From Staphylococcus intermedius NCTC 11048 (GTDB taxonomy: Bacteria > Bacillota > Bacilli > Staphylococcales > Staphylococcaceae): DNA of 64,000 bases. Position numbers and translations under genes: made by a program. The DNA lies in assembly GCF_002902385.1 (NCBI RefSeq), contig NZ_PPQH01000004.1:34954-98953 (forward strand). The letters are read 5' to 3'. This document shows positions 34,454 to 42,920 of the stretch, in pieces; the first letter of the stretch is position 1, and the number at the start of each line of letters is the position of its first letter. The notes beneath the pieces are model-generated. The model saw nothing but the letters and a program-made list of their open reading frames with translations. It ran no database searches and had not been told where the DNA came from.

Positions 34454-35260
34454 TTATTGATCTTGTTTTTTATTTTCTATTTTTGGAATGCGCACATCTA
34501 AACCAAAGTATGCTTTCAATAACTCACGATAATTCTCTGCAGTAACTGGAATTTTTTCTTTACCGTCCTTAGTCGTTATCGTCACATTGTTCATTGACAT
34601 CGTATTATGGCCTTCTGGTGTTTTTTTATTAATCATCAACATTTTTTTAAAGGCATATTTCGGGTGATTAATTGTAAAGTCATAACGTGCGTCAAAATAA
34701 CCGAGACCTCGATCTACATTTTCGAAAAAGAGTAAATCCGTCCACGCTGTACTTTCACCATCATTTTTAATTGTTTGAACATAATACGCATTTTCTTCAT
34801 CTTCAGCCGGGATAATCCGGTAAATATCATCTTCGTCATAGACATACGTACCATCTAGTGGAATCGGTTGGCTCGGAAAATGACCAAAGCCTGTATCCGC
34901 AATATAATCTTTACCATCGATAGTAACGAGTGTAGTCAAATGCGTATCCATCTCTTTCCAATCTTTGTTCGGCGGTTTCACATAACCTGATAGTAGCTTC
35001 GTATCAAAACCACGGTCTTTAAGATAAGCATTCGTTACAAGGTTATTTTCATAGCAAAGTCCGCCGCGCTGTTCATTGACAAATTTATCAATATTCTTTT
35101 CCACATCCATCGTAATTTTGTCACCGTTGAACACATCTATCGCTTCAAAAGGAATGTTCAACATAAAGTGATAAATGAATTTTTGTAACGCTTCAAATGA
35201 ATGTTTTTCCATATCTTCTTGATTGATATCGATATAATTTTCAAGATCTTTAAAGTTCAT
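34454..35260 (-). CDS. nat: Arylamine N-acetyltransferase
   Basis: 268 residues when started at the ATG at 35260, with AAGG 9 bases upstream. With this start the catalytic triad becomes Cys69 (RGGLCYEN), His107 (DTHLTTLV) and Asp122 (ADTGFG), the same numbering as in well-studied bacterial NATs, which supports the choice over the ATG at 35269. It transfers acetyl from acetyl-CoA to arylamines and hydrazines in the cytoplasm. Lone gene. Confidence 0.92.
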   Translation of the reverse strand: MNFKDLENYIDINQEDMEKHSFEALQKFIYHFMLNIPFEAIDVFNGDKITMDVEKNIDKFVNEQRGGLCYENNLVTNAYLKDRGFDTKLLSGYVKPPNKDWKEMDTHLTTLVTIDGKDYIADTGFGHFPSQPIPLDGTYVYDEDDIYRIIPAEDEENAYYVQTIKNDGESTAWTDLLFFENVDRGLGYFDARYDFTINHPKYAFKKMLMINKKTPEGHNTMSMNNVTITTKDGKEKIPVTAENYRELLKAYFGLDVRIPKIENKKQDQ

Positions 35261-35269
35261 GTCGCTCAT

Positions 35270-35722
35270 CCTTTCTTCAATAAAGTGACTTACATTAATC
35301 TATAAAGCACCGCGCTACAACCTAATTCCCATTTCTCACAACAACATCGTCTTCATTGATATCTCAACGAACGTCATTGAAAAGTACAATTAAACAACAA
35401 ATCATTATATTAATATGATAAACGTCACTATTTATTTTTACAAACGGAATGAATTCCACATAATCAAAACGCTTCAATATCAGGGTTTTCACACACAAAA
35501 AGAGACGAGCATATTTTCACACTCGTCCTTCAAAGCATTATTTTCATATTGTGTTTGAAATGATTCAGCGATTGCCTTTCAAATTGTAGTTATGTTCAAA
35601 ATTTTAAAATACACCATCAATTTGGATACTTTAATTTTGTCTACATCGAATAAATAATATGCTCTTATTTGTCAATTTCGACATTTTTATTATGGCAGAG
35701 CATGATAGACTTAAATTATAAA
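35270..35722. other. Intergenic stretch before the 2-hydroxyacid dehydrogenase
   Basis: About 450 AT-rich bases. The only structure I can support is a hairpin at 35504-35527 (GACGAG / CTCGTC), not clearly linked to a gene. No frame is convincing. Confidence 0.4.
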
Positions 35723-35740
35723 TTGTGATTATTTTCACAT
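35723..35740. promoter_or_regulatory. Rex-type redox operator
   Basis: TTGTGATTATTTTCACAT matches the Rex consensus TTGTGAA-N4-TTCACAA at all but a few positions, including both GTGA/TCAC half-sites. It also fits a CRP/ArcR site (TGTGA-N6-TCACA). It lies between a TATAAA-like -10 and the ribosome site, 18 bases before the dehydrogenase start, a place for repression. Confidence 0.55.
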
Positions 35741-35757
35741 AAAGGAGTAGATCATTT

Positions 35758-36714
35758 ATGAAAAAAGTATTCATTGCGGGAGCCATTCCTGAAGCTGGAC
35801 TTGAACAACTTGAAGCACAATTCCAAGTAGAAATGTATACAGGTGAAAAGCTCATTTCCCATGATGCATTACTTGAAAAAGTACATGATGCAGATGCTTT
35901 AATCAGCTTATTATCAACACAAGTGACACGTGAAGTGATTGAAGCTGCACCAAATTTGAAGATCATTGCTAACTATGGTGCTGGTTTTAATAATATTGAT
36001 ATTGACGCTGCACGTGAACACGGAATTGATGTGACGAATACACCGATTGCCTCAACTAATGCAACAGCAGATTTAACAATGGGTATTCTACTTGCTGTTG
36101 CGCGACGTATTCCTGAAGGCGATCAATTATGTCGCACAACTGGTTTCAATGGTTGGTCTCCACTCTTCTTCAGAGGACGAGAAGTATCTGGTAAGAAAAT
36201 TGGTATTATCGGCCTTGGTTCTATTGGAACAGCTGTGGCAAGACGTGCCAAAGGTTTCGATATGGAGGTTTTATATACTGGTCCTACACGTTATGAAGAC
36301 AAAGAAGCTGAGTTAAATGCACGTTATGTCACTTTAGATGAATTGCTTGCTGAATCTGATTTTGTCACTATCAACAGTGCTTATAATGATTCTCTTAAGC
36401 ACATGATCAACTATGAAGCGATTAAAAAAATGAAACCAACTGCTTATTTAATTAATGCTTCACGTGGTCCTATCGTACATGAAAGTGAATTGGTTCGCGC
36501 ACTAGAAGACAAATTAATTGAAGGTGCAGCACTCGATGTTTTCGAATTCGAACCTAAAATTACTGAAGCATTAAAAACGATGAAAAATGTTGTCATTACA
36601 CCACATATCGGTAACGCAACATTTGAAGCAAGAGATATGATGGCTAATATTGCTGCAAACAATGTTGTATTAGCACTCACTGATCAAACACCGAAATATA
36701 TCGTTAATGCATAG
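35758..36714 (+). CDS. D-isomer-specific 2-hydroxyacid dehydrogenase
   Basis: 318 residues. Catalytic domain halves flank the NAD-binding Rossmann motif GIIGLGSIGTAVARR (about residue 147). The catalytic trio is the Arg in NASRGPIVHESELV, the Glu in DVFEFEP and the His in TPHIGNAT. It interconverts a 2-keto acid and a D-2-hydroxy acid; glyoxylate/hydroxypyruvate or pyruvate are candidates. AAGGAG precedes the ATG. The Rex-like box in front predicts induction when NADH accumulates, i.e. in fermentation. A cupin gene follows 11 bases downstream. Confidence 0.9.
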   Translation: MKKVFIAGAIPEAGLEQLEAQFQVEMYTGEKLISHDALLEKVHDADALISLLSTQVTREVIEAAPNLKIIANYGAGFNNIDIDAAREHGIDVTNTPIASTNATADLTMGILLAVARRIPEGDQLCRTTGFNGWSPLFFRGREVSGKKIGIIGLGSIGTAVARRAKGFDMEVLYTGPTRYEDKEAELNARYVTLDELLAESDFVTINSAYNDSLKHMINYEAIKKMKPTAYLINASRGPIVHESELVRALEDKLIEGAALDVFEFEPKITEALKTMKNVVITPHIGNATFEARDMMANIAANNVVLALTDQTPKYIVNA

Positions 36715-36725
36715 GAGGCCTTAAC

Positions 36726-37094
36726 ATGTCACAAGCCAATCAGCGTTTCTTTAATATGAAGGAATTGGAAGCTTTTTCTGATGAAGCAGCTAAAAAGACC
36801 ATTTTCTATCAATCTGAGCACTCTGCTGGTGCAGTTTGGTGTCTGAAACCTGGCCAAACATTACCTTGTCATACTCATCAAAATGCAGATGATGTATGGA
36901 TTGTACTGAGAGGGGAAGGCACATTTTATACAAACAACCATGAAAAGAAAACGATAAAAGCTGGCGACATTTTCGTGTCATTACCTGGAGATGCACACGG
37001 TATGACGAACACAGGAGATAAGGATTTCGTCATGTTAGGTTTTGCGACACCAATGCCACTTGATTTTATCCCTTATGAAGAAAGTTCAATATAA
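36726..37094 (+). CDS. Small single-domain cupin protein
   Basis: 122 residues, one cupin barrel. Motif 1 is PCHTHQNADDVWIVLRGEGTF with His-x-His and later Glu/Asp; motif 2 is GDIFVSLPGDAHGMTN with the metal His. It probably binds a divalent metal and acts as an isomerase, oxygenase or sensor on a small acid. Co-transcribed with the 2-hydroxyacid dehydrogenase (AGGAGG overlaps that gene's stop region). Exact role unknown. Confidence 0.8.
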   Translation: MSQANQRFFNMKELEAFSDEAAKKTIFYQSEHSAGAVWCLKPGQTLPCHTHQNADDVWIVLRGEGTFYTNNHEKKTIKAGDIFVSLPGDAHGMTNTGDKDFVMLGFATPMPLDFIPYEESSI

Positions 37095-37120
37095 ATACTA
37101 CAGTTGAATTCGATAGTTCA

Positions 37121-37286
37121 CTTAAAAAACTGGGCCTGTTCATACAAATTTTATATCTTTTGCAATAACACATACTGATTTTTCCGAAAACTAGAGTATA
37201 GTGACAACCCTATACTTTATATTTACTTCTAATGTAAACATATCGACGACACAAATAGATTTAAAGTACAGGCCCAGTAATTTTAA
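37121..37286. repeat. Long-loop inverted repeat
   Basis: CTTAAAA...ACTGGGCCTGT (37121-37139) pairs with ACAGGCCCAGT...TTTTAAG (37268-37286) around a 128-base AT-rich loop. The core is related to the GGACTGGGA hairpins common in staphylococci. It may be an ordinary hairpin split by an insertion, or a structured 3' RNA. The loop has no supported frame. Confidence 0.5.
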
Positions 37287-37323
37287 GAAGCATATATTTC
37301 AAATCAATAACACTCAAAAATTT

Positions 37324-37353
37324 AGACAAACCTTCTTTAACAGTGGTTTGTCT
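37324..37353 (+). terminator. Terminator downstream of the cupin gene
   Basis: Arms AGACAAACC / GGTTTGTCT followed by ATTTTTTT. It lies 230 bases after the cupin stop, past the long-loop inverted repeat. Confidence 0.75.
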
Positions 37354-37427
37354 ATTTTTTTCTAGATATATGGGTTCTTTTCTCTATTTAGTTATAGTAG
37401 CCAATGTATATATCTTTTAGAAACACA

Positions 37428-38462
37428 TTACTGTCTTCTAATTCTAAAAAATTGTAAATACGTCAACAATCTCCAAATATATTCAAGTGGTCCGTATTTA
37501 AAGTAACGCAACCATACCATTGAAAAAATCATTTGGAACGCAATAATGACTAGAGACACCGCACCTGACATTGCGATACCTACAGTCAGAAATTGTCCGA
37601 CAAGTAAAATCAGTGCAGTATTTAATAAATAGTTCGTTAATGCCATTTGCCCATAATATTTAAAAGGTGATAAAACACGTTTTATCATAGGATTTTCTAA
37701 AATTGTTATGAAAAATAAAATATAGAACAAAGAGATAAACGGCGCGGTATAAACTGTGAGATTTGAATAAAAATTATAGCGATCTGCAAATGCTTTGTTG
37801 TCCATCTGACCTTTGACTAAATCATAAGTCGGCGCCACATAGAAATAATGTAAAAGCACTAAAGAGATGGCAAAACCTATCAATGACAAGGCAAGTGTAA
37901 TTCGAAGTGCCTTTTTGTGCTGGTAAATCGTTCGATGGAGACCATATTGTCCAATCGTATAACCCAATACAAAGAGTGCTGGGACGAGCGTAAGTTTGTT
38001 TCCACTCAATACACCTAAAATTAATAAAATGAGCCCAATCACTAAATTATATCGCCTCTTCAAGAAAGTCAGTGGCAATAGGAATAGACCTATAATGGCA
38101 TAAAAAAGGAGTGCTTCCCCAGGTTGGAAAATTTGATGAACAATACCAAACAGCAGTAACACTATGCTTCGTCTTACATATAATATAAATGGATCTACAT
38201 TTTTACTTTTCGCATTATGAAAAAAGATATAAAATCCTATACCAAACAATAGCGAGAAAATGGAGAAAAACTTTGCTTCAACAAATATATTTAAATACTT
38301 GTTATAAAGGACATCTACATGGCTTTGATAGGTCGGCATAGACAGCCCGTGATGATATGAAAAATATTCGAGGATCGGTAAAATATTGGCAAAAATAATA
38401 CCAAATAGCGCAAAACCCCTTAAATAATCTAAAACTTCAATTCTCTTTTTTATCGGATTCAT
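37428..38462 (-). CDS. DUF418-family integral membrane protein (YeiB-like)
   Basis: 344 residues with about 9-10 membrane segments. The N-terminal signature KRIEVLDYLRGFALFGIIFANI and the C-terminal LSPFKYYGQMALTNYLLNT ... LEYIWRLLTY are those of DUF418 proteins, relatives of membrane acyltransferases. The biochemical role is not established. Lone gene, low GC. Confidence 0.82.
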   Translation of the reverse strand: MNPIKKRIEVLDYLRGFALFGIIFANILPILEYFSYHHGLSMPTYQSHVDVLYNKYLNIFVEAKFFSIFSLLFGIGFYIFFHNAKSKNVDPFILYVRRSIVLLLFGIVHQIFQPGEALLFYAIIGLFLLPLTFLKRRYNLVIGLILLILGVLSGNKLTLVPALFVLGYTIGQYGLHRTIYQHKKALRITLALSLIGFAISLVLLHYFYVAPTYDLVKGQMDNKAFADRYNFYSNLTVYTAPFISLFYILFFITILENPMIKRVLSPFKYYGQMALTNYLLNTALILLVGQFLTVGIAMSGAVSLVIIAFQMIFSMVWLRYFKYGPLEYIWRLLTYLQFFRIRRQ

Positions 38463-38554
38463 AAAAATCTCCTTAATAAATTTATGAGATTTATATTACA
38501 TACCATACTCTAGACATACAATAAGTCTTGCGCCGGATTTTCTGTTACAAGACA

Positions 38555-38597
38555 AAAAGCTGAGTCTTTCGTAGTTTATAACGAAATTCTCAGCTCT
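38555..38597 (-). terminator. Terminator of the CynX/NimT-type transporter gene
   Basis: Stem GAGCTGAG / CTCAGC with an additional inner ATTTCGT / ACGAAA stem and T5 on the minus strand. Confidence 0.75.
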
Positions 38598-38605
38598 TAA
38601 CGATA

Positions 38606-39823
38606 TTATAAATATTCTTCTATATAACGATCTTTAGATGAAATCAATCCAACGAAAAGAAAACCACATGCCATCATCATGACTAAAATCAAAGGAATGC
38701 GCCATCCATTTGCAATATCATGTATAGTACCTATCACAAACGGACCAGAAGCTGCCACAATATAGCCAATAGACTGTCCAAACCCCGATAAAGCGACACT
38801 CCCATCACTTGTATTTGCACGGATTGAAAAGAATGTCATACAAATACTAAATGCTGCCCCTAATGACAATCCTAAAATAATCATTGATACAAATAAGAGC
38901 GATACTGGTAGTGTCAATAAAGTAATGAATCCCGCCATATACAATATGAAAATAATCCAAACCAGTGTACTTTGCGACTTCATTTTTGACGCGATGATTG
39001 GGAAAGTAAATGTCATTGGGACTTGCGCAAATTGATTTAACATAAAGTAATAACCAGCAGCACTCGGCGACAGACCTCTATCAATAACGATTGAAGGCAA
39101 CCAAGCGACAACGACATAAAAAATCATAGACTGAAAACCCATTGTCAATGCAATTGCCCAAGCAAGCGGCGTCCGTGAAACTTTCAATCGTTGAACACTT
39201 CGCTTTTTCGACTCATTTTTTGATGGCGTAAATTGATCTATCGATAAACGACTATTATGTTTACGCCAAACAATAAGCGCACAGATACAAAGCAATATCC
39301 AAAATCCTAATGAGGCTTTATACCCTAATGAACCTATTTGAGACAATGGATAGCTGAGTCCTCCTCCAAGCCCGGCCGTAAAATTCATTGTTGCACTATA
39401 TATTCCTGTAATCATCCCAATTTGTGTTGGAAAGAGCCATTTTGCATAACTTGGCAATATGACGTTACCGTATGCAATTGCTACACCAATAATCATTGTA
39501 CCGACGATAAAAAATTCAATTGTTCCTAGAATACGAATCATCAAACCCACGATTAATAATAGCATCGCGCATGTAACTAAATTGGCCATCGACATGTGCG
39601 CCATTGTTCTCGCTACAAAGAGTGATACCATACCAAAAATGACGAGTGGAATCGTCGTGAGCAAGCCAGCTAATGCATTATTAATGTGTAATCCACCCTT
39701 AATTCCCTCAATGACAGGGCCAACTGATGTTAAAGGTGCTCGAAGTGTCGAAGCAACAAGAATGATCCCAATCACAATCCACCAATGATCCTGAATTCTA
39801 AAAATGTACGTCTTCTTTTCCAT
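38606..39823 (-). CDS. MFS transporter, CynX/NimT family
   Basis: 405 residues, 12 membrane segments. It has LRAPLTSVGPVIEGIKGGL in the first segment, typical of the cyanate/nitroimidazole transporter family, and a basic central loop (FTPSKNESKKRSVQRLKV). Family members carry small anions or aromatics. It lies after the allantoin/carbamate kinase operon, behind a strong terminator at 39867-39926, so it is probably separate, although export of oxamate or a similar anion would fit the neighbourhood. That role is a guess. Confidence 0.8.
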   Translation of the reverse strand: MEKKTYIFRIQDHWWIVIGIILVASTLRAPLTSVGPVIEGIKGGLHINNALAGLLTTIPLVIFGMVSLFVARTMAHMSMANLVTCAMLLLIVGLMIRILGTIEFFIVGTMIIGVAIAYGNVILPSYAKWLFPTQIGMITGIYSATMNFTAGLGGGLSYPLSQIGSLGYKASLGFWILLCICALIVWRKHNSRLSIDQFTPSKNESKKRSVQRLKVSRTPLAWAIALTMGFQSMIFYVVVAWLPSIVIDRGLSPSAAGYYFMLNQFAQVPMTFTFPIIASKMKSQSTLVWIIFILYMAGFITLLTLPVSLLFVSMIILGLSLGAAFSICMTFFSIRANTSDGSVALSGFGQSIGYIVAASGPFVIGTIHDIANGWRIPLILVMMMACGFLFVGLISSKDRYIEEYL

Positions 39824-39866
39824 ATTTCACATCCTCGCCATTCTCATTTCATATGGGTATGATTTG

Positions 39867-39926
39867 ATGAGAAAAACGAACGTTCACGGCACTATTCATT
39901 CTCCGTGTGTCGTTCGTTTTTCTCAT
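39867..39926 (-). terminator. Terminator of the all operon
   Basis: Sixteen-base arms ATGAGAAAAACGAACG / CGTTCGTTTTTCTCAT with an inner CACGG / CCGTG stem, just past the carbamate kinase stop. Confidence 0.8.
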
Positions 39927-39944
39927 AGTCATTGACACGTCATA

Positions 39945-40883
39945 TTATTTTAAAACAATTCGAGTCCCTGCTTTTCCTGCTAATGCATCCACAGCCTCAT
40001 CTAACGCACAAATAATCGCTTCTTTACCTGACTTCGCAAATTGGAGTGCAGCTTCTATTTTAGGAAGCATACTGCCTTTTGGAAATTGGTTTTCTTGAAT
40101 GTATTGTTCAATTTCTTCAACTGAGACCTCATGTAACGCTGCTTGATCTGGACGACCATAGTTAATATAAACGTTAGGTACATCCGTCAACATCATGAAA
40201 ACATCTGCTTCTATTTGTTCAGCCAATTTAAGACCTGAACGATCTTTATCAATCACTGCTTCCAATCCATGCAGTTGCTGTTCTTCGTCTTTATACACAG
40301 GAATACCCCCGCCGCCTGATGAAATAACAATCGTACGGTCAAGCATTTGCTTCATTTCGTCCACACCGTGAATACGCATCGGTTCTGGTGAAGGCACAAC
40401 ACGTCGGTAACCTCGTCCTGCATCTTCAACCATTGGAAAACCTTGCGCTTCCATTTGTTTAGCTTCTGCTTCATTAAAAAAGACGCCAATGGGTTTTGTT
40501 GGTGATTCAAATGCTGGATCTTTTGGATCAACCTCAACCATCGTCAACAAACTGACAACATTGTCTGTCATATGACGTTTTTGCAAATGATTTTTGAGAC
40601 ATTGCTCCATCATATAACCAATAAGCCCTTGTGATTGTGCATTACAAGCATCGATTGGTGATGGTGGCACTGTCGCTTTAGCTGCTTCATTTTGCGCAAT
40701 AATATTACCTACTTGTGGTCCATTTCCATGTGTTACAATAATTTGGTGACCCGCCTCTTTAATTTCTACCATATGACGTGTTGCATTCTCTATATTGCGG
40801 TATTGATTTTCAAAGGTAGGTGTTTGCTTCGGTTGTAAAATCGCATTCCCCCCTAGTGCAATCACTACTTTTTTTCCCATCAT
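39945..40883 (-). CDS. allK: Carbamate kinase of the allantoin pathway
   Basis: 312 residues, amino acid kinase fold. It begins KKVVIALGGNAILQ and contains THGNGPQVGNI, VISSGGGGIPV and the EAVIDKDRSGLKLAEQI segment specific to carbamate kinases. It transfers phosphate from carbamoyl phosphate to ADP, giving ATP, CO2 and ammonia. Last gene of the eight-gene all operon, 4 bases after the DUF2877 gene, so it is the energy-yielding step of allantoin fermentation (E. coli YbcF/AllK) and not part of an arginine deiminase operon. Confidence 0.9.
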   Translation of the reverse strand: MMGKKVVIALGGNAILQPKQTPTFENQYRNIENATRHMVEIKEAGHQIIVTHGNGPQVGNIIAQNEAAKATVPPSPIDACNAQSQGLIGYMMEQCLKNHLQKRHMTDNVVSLLTMVEVDPKDPAFESPTKPIGVFFNEAEAKQMEAQGFPMVEDAGRGYRRVVPSPEPMRIHGVDEMKQMLDRTIVISSGGGGIPVYKDEEQQLHGLEAVIDKDRSGLKLAEQIEADVFMMLTDVPNVYINYGRPDQAALHEVSVEEIEQYIQENQFPKGSMLPKIEAALQFAKSGKEAIICALDEAVDALAGKAGTRIVLK

Positions 40884-40887
40884 TTAT

Positions 40888-41658
40888 TCACTCCTTAATT
40901 AAACCAATGTATATACCGTATAATGTGTCTTTTCCTGAGCTCGATCCCACTTCAACAAGTGCTTGAATCGCCTCATCAGAAACAGTGTCGTTAAGTTGAC
41001 TAATTCTCGAACTAAATATGCCTTGAAGTGCAAGATTAAGAAAGTTTTCACTAATGATTGTTGTACGTTCTTGTGCGATCAGTGTCATCATTGTTTGAAA
41101 ATGTACCGGTGCAATAAACGGTTGAATAAAATGACTATATAGCAAACCAACAAGAATATCGTCACCTGTTGGGGTTAAGCCATTCCCTCTTCCTACAAGA
41201 AACGTTAATTGTGGTATCACGTTCTCTTCACTATCTGACAGAACACGCTTAAATTCTTTCATGCGTGATAATGAAAAATCAGTATGGGCATAGTCTGAAA
41301 AATCATACGCATTCAAATGCATCCATAACGCCTCTACATCTGCGTCGTGAAAGTTTTGACGTGGTTCGTCGATGATCGTATCCAAATCTAACGAAAACTG
41401 CGCATGTTTTAATTTGAGACAATCTACATGAAATTCATCATTACGCTGAATTTGTGCCAACATTTTCTTCTTCGTCTCTTCATCTACCGATATACCAAAA
41501 GGAAACGAGCCATTTTCATTCGTCCCAACAAAAATAATGGCCCCATTTTGATTCATTAAATTAAATCCTTTTTGAAATTGACTGTGTACATGCCAAGTTG
41601 TTGTTTCTTTTAATAAAGCAAGTACGATCGACCCGACCGCACTTGCATGATACATCAT
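40888..41658 (-). CDS. allH: Oxamate carbamoyltransferase subunit AllH (DUF2877)
   Basis: 256 residues, DUF2877. The recognisable block is FLVGRGNGLTPTGDDILVGLLYSHF (about residues 145-170). In E. coli the neighbours FdrA, YlbE and YlbF were shown to make up the long-missing oxamate carbamoyltransferase, and this is the YlbF/AllH counterpart. It overlaps the AllG stop (ATGA-type) and precedes carbamate kinase by 4 bases, implying coupled synthesis of one complex. Confidence 0.82.
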   Translation of the reverse strand: MMYHASAVGSIVLALLKETTTWHVHSQFQKGFNLMNQNGAIIFVGTNENGSFPFGISVDEETKKKMLAQIQRNDEFHVDCLKLKHAQFSLDLDTIIDEPRQNFHDADVEALWMHLNAYDFSDYAHTDFSLSRMKEFKRVLSDSEENVIPQLTFLVGRGNGLTPTGDDILVGLLYSHFIQPFIAPVHFQTMMTLIAQERTTIISENFLNLALQGIFSSRISQLNDTVSDEAIQALVEVGSSSGKDTLYGIYIGLIKE

Positions 41659-42920
41659 CCTTCAAACCCTAACTTTTTGGCATATGCTGTAATCGCTTTT
41701 TCAAAACATGCGATAGGTGGGTGTACCGTGCCCGCACCGATTTGACCATAACCGGCTACTTTATGTGCAATACCAGTATTGATTACCGGTGTAATGCCTG
41801 TTTCGACTACTTTACGTGCATCAATACCTAAGCATGCACCTTTAAAATCCCAAGTTGGAATAATAAAATTCGGATTTTCACCTACACAAATTTCCATCAT
41901 CTGATTACTTGTTTCTAATGCATCTTGAAAACCACCTGTACCAACAAAACGTGTAACGGCTGGTGCTGCAATCATTGCCATACCACCTACACCTATTGTT
42001 TCTGTAATGGCAGAGTCACCAATATCTGGGTTCGCATCTTCAGCTGAATACCCTGTAAAATACAACCCTTGTGGCGTATTAACGGGTGCTGTAAACCATT
42101 CGTCTCCCATACCTGCAATACGAATACCAAAATTTTCACCGTTACGGCACATCGCAGTGACTACCGTGCCATGTTGAATTGTACGTGCTGCATCCATCAT
42201 TGCTTTACCAGTTGCCATAGCGATGTTTAAGAAAAATTGATCTGTATCCGCTAAAAATTGGATGACTTCTGTTTTTTCAGCACTTGATACATTTTCTAAT
42301 TCTGTAATTGCTGGTGAAACCTCTTTTAAAAACGCTAACGATGCTGCGATATTACGTTGATGGAACTCGTCCCCCATTGCGATCGCTTTTGCAATAAGAA
42401 CGTTCACATTCAATCCGTCTTCAAATGTTTTCAACGCTTTACTTAAAACAGGACCAAGTACGTCTCTCATCCACTCTAATCGCTCAATCACTTGTGTGTT
42501 GTATGCACCAAAGCGCAATACTGCTCCAATACCTTCATTCATTTGACAGTAGGCTTCATTGCCATTTTCTTTATTCACAACGACAAGGACTGGCATATTG
42601 GGTGACGTAATTCCTCCCATAGGTCCTACTGCATTGACATGGTGACATGGAATGAAAGTAATGTGATTGTTTTCCAATAATTCACGTGCACTTGCTTCAT
42701 CATTTGCCCAACCTTCGAAAAGAATCGCACCTACACATGAACCTTGCATCGGATCTGTCATATTTTCATATTTGATAGGTGGTCCTGCATGTAAAAGCAC
42801 ATGTTCTTTCAACTCTGGAATCACTGATTTTGCAGGAACGACATCCGTTAAAAATGGTGCTGCTGCAATCATCTTTTGAATGACTGCATCATTTGCTTCA
42901 TCAATTGTTTTATATGCCAT
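41655..42920 (-). CDS. allG: Oxamate carbamoyltransferase subunit AllG (DUF1116, YlbE)
   Basis: 421 residues, DUF1116. Clear family blocks are LLHAGPPIKYENMTDPMQGSCVGAILFEGWA, FIPCHHVNAVGPMGGITSPNMPVLVV and the C-terminal GAGTVHPPIACFEKAI. It works with AllF and AllH to convert oxalurate and phosphate into oxamate and carbamoyl phosphate. Its start overlaps the fdrA stop and its end overlaps allH, so all three are translated as a unit. Confidence 0.85.
   Translation of the reverse strand: MAYKTIDEANDAVIQKMIAAAPFLTDVVPAKSVIPELKEHVLLHAGPPIKYENMTDPMQGSCVGAILFEGWANDEASARELLENNHITFIPCHHVNAVGPMGGITSPNMPVLVVVNKENGNEAYCQMNEGIGAVLRFGAYNTQVIERLEWMRDVLGPVLSKALKTFEDGLNVNVLIAKAIAMGDEFHQRNIAASLAFLKEVSPAITELENVSSAEKTEVIQFLADTDQFFLNIAMATGKAMMDAARTIQHGTVVTAMCRNGENFGIRIAGMGDEWFTAPVNTPQGLYFTGYSAEDANPDIGDSAITETIGVGGMAMIAAPAVTRFVGTGGFQDALETSNQMMEICVGENPNFIIPTWDFKGACLGIDARKVVETGITPVINTGIAHKVAGYGQIGAGTVHPPIACFEKAITAYAKKLGFEG

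Noticed and set aside
35504..35527. GACGAG/CTCGTC hairpin as a riboswitch or terminator
   Set aside because: A single 6-bp stem without a T-run next to any gene end; not enough to assign a function.
39945..40883. Carbamate kinase as part of an arginine deiminase (arc) operon
   Set aside because: No arcA, arcB or arcD nearby; the gene is 4 bases from the oxamate carbamoyltransferase genes, so the AllK role is better.
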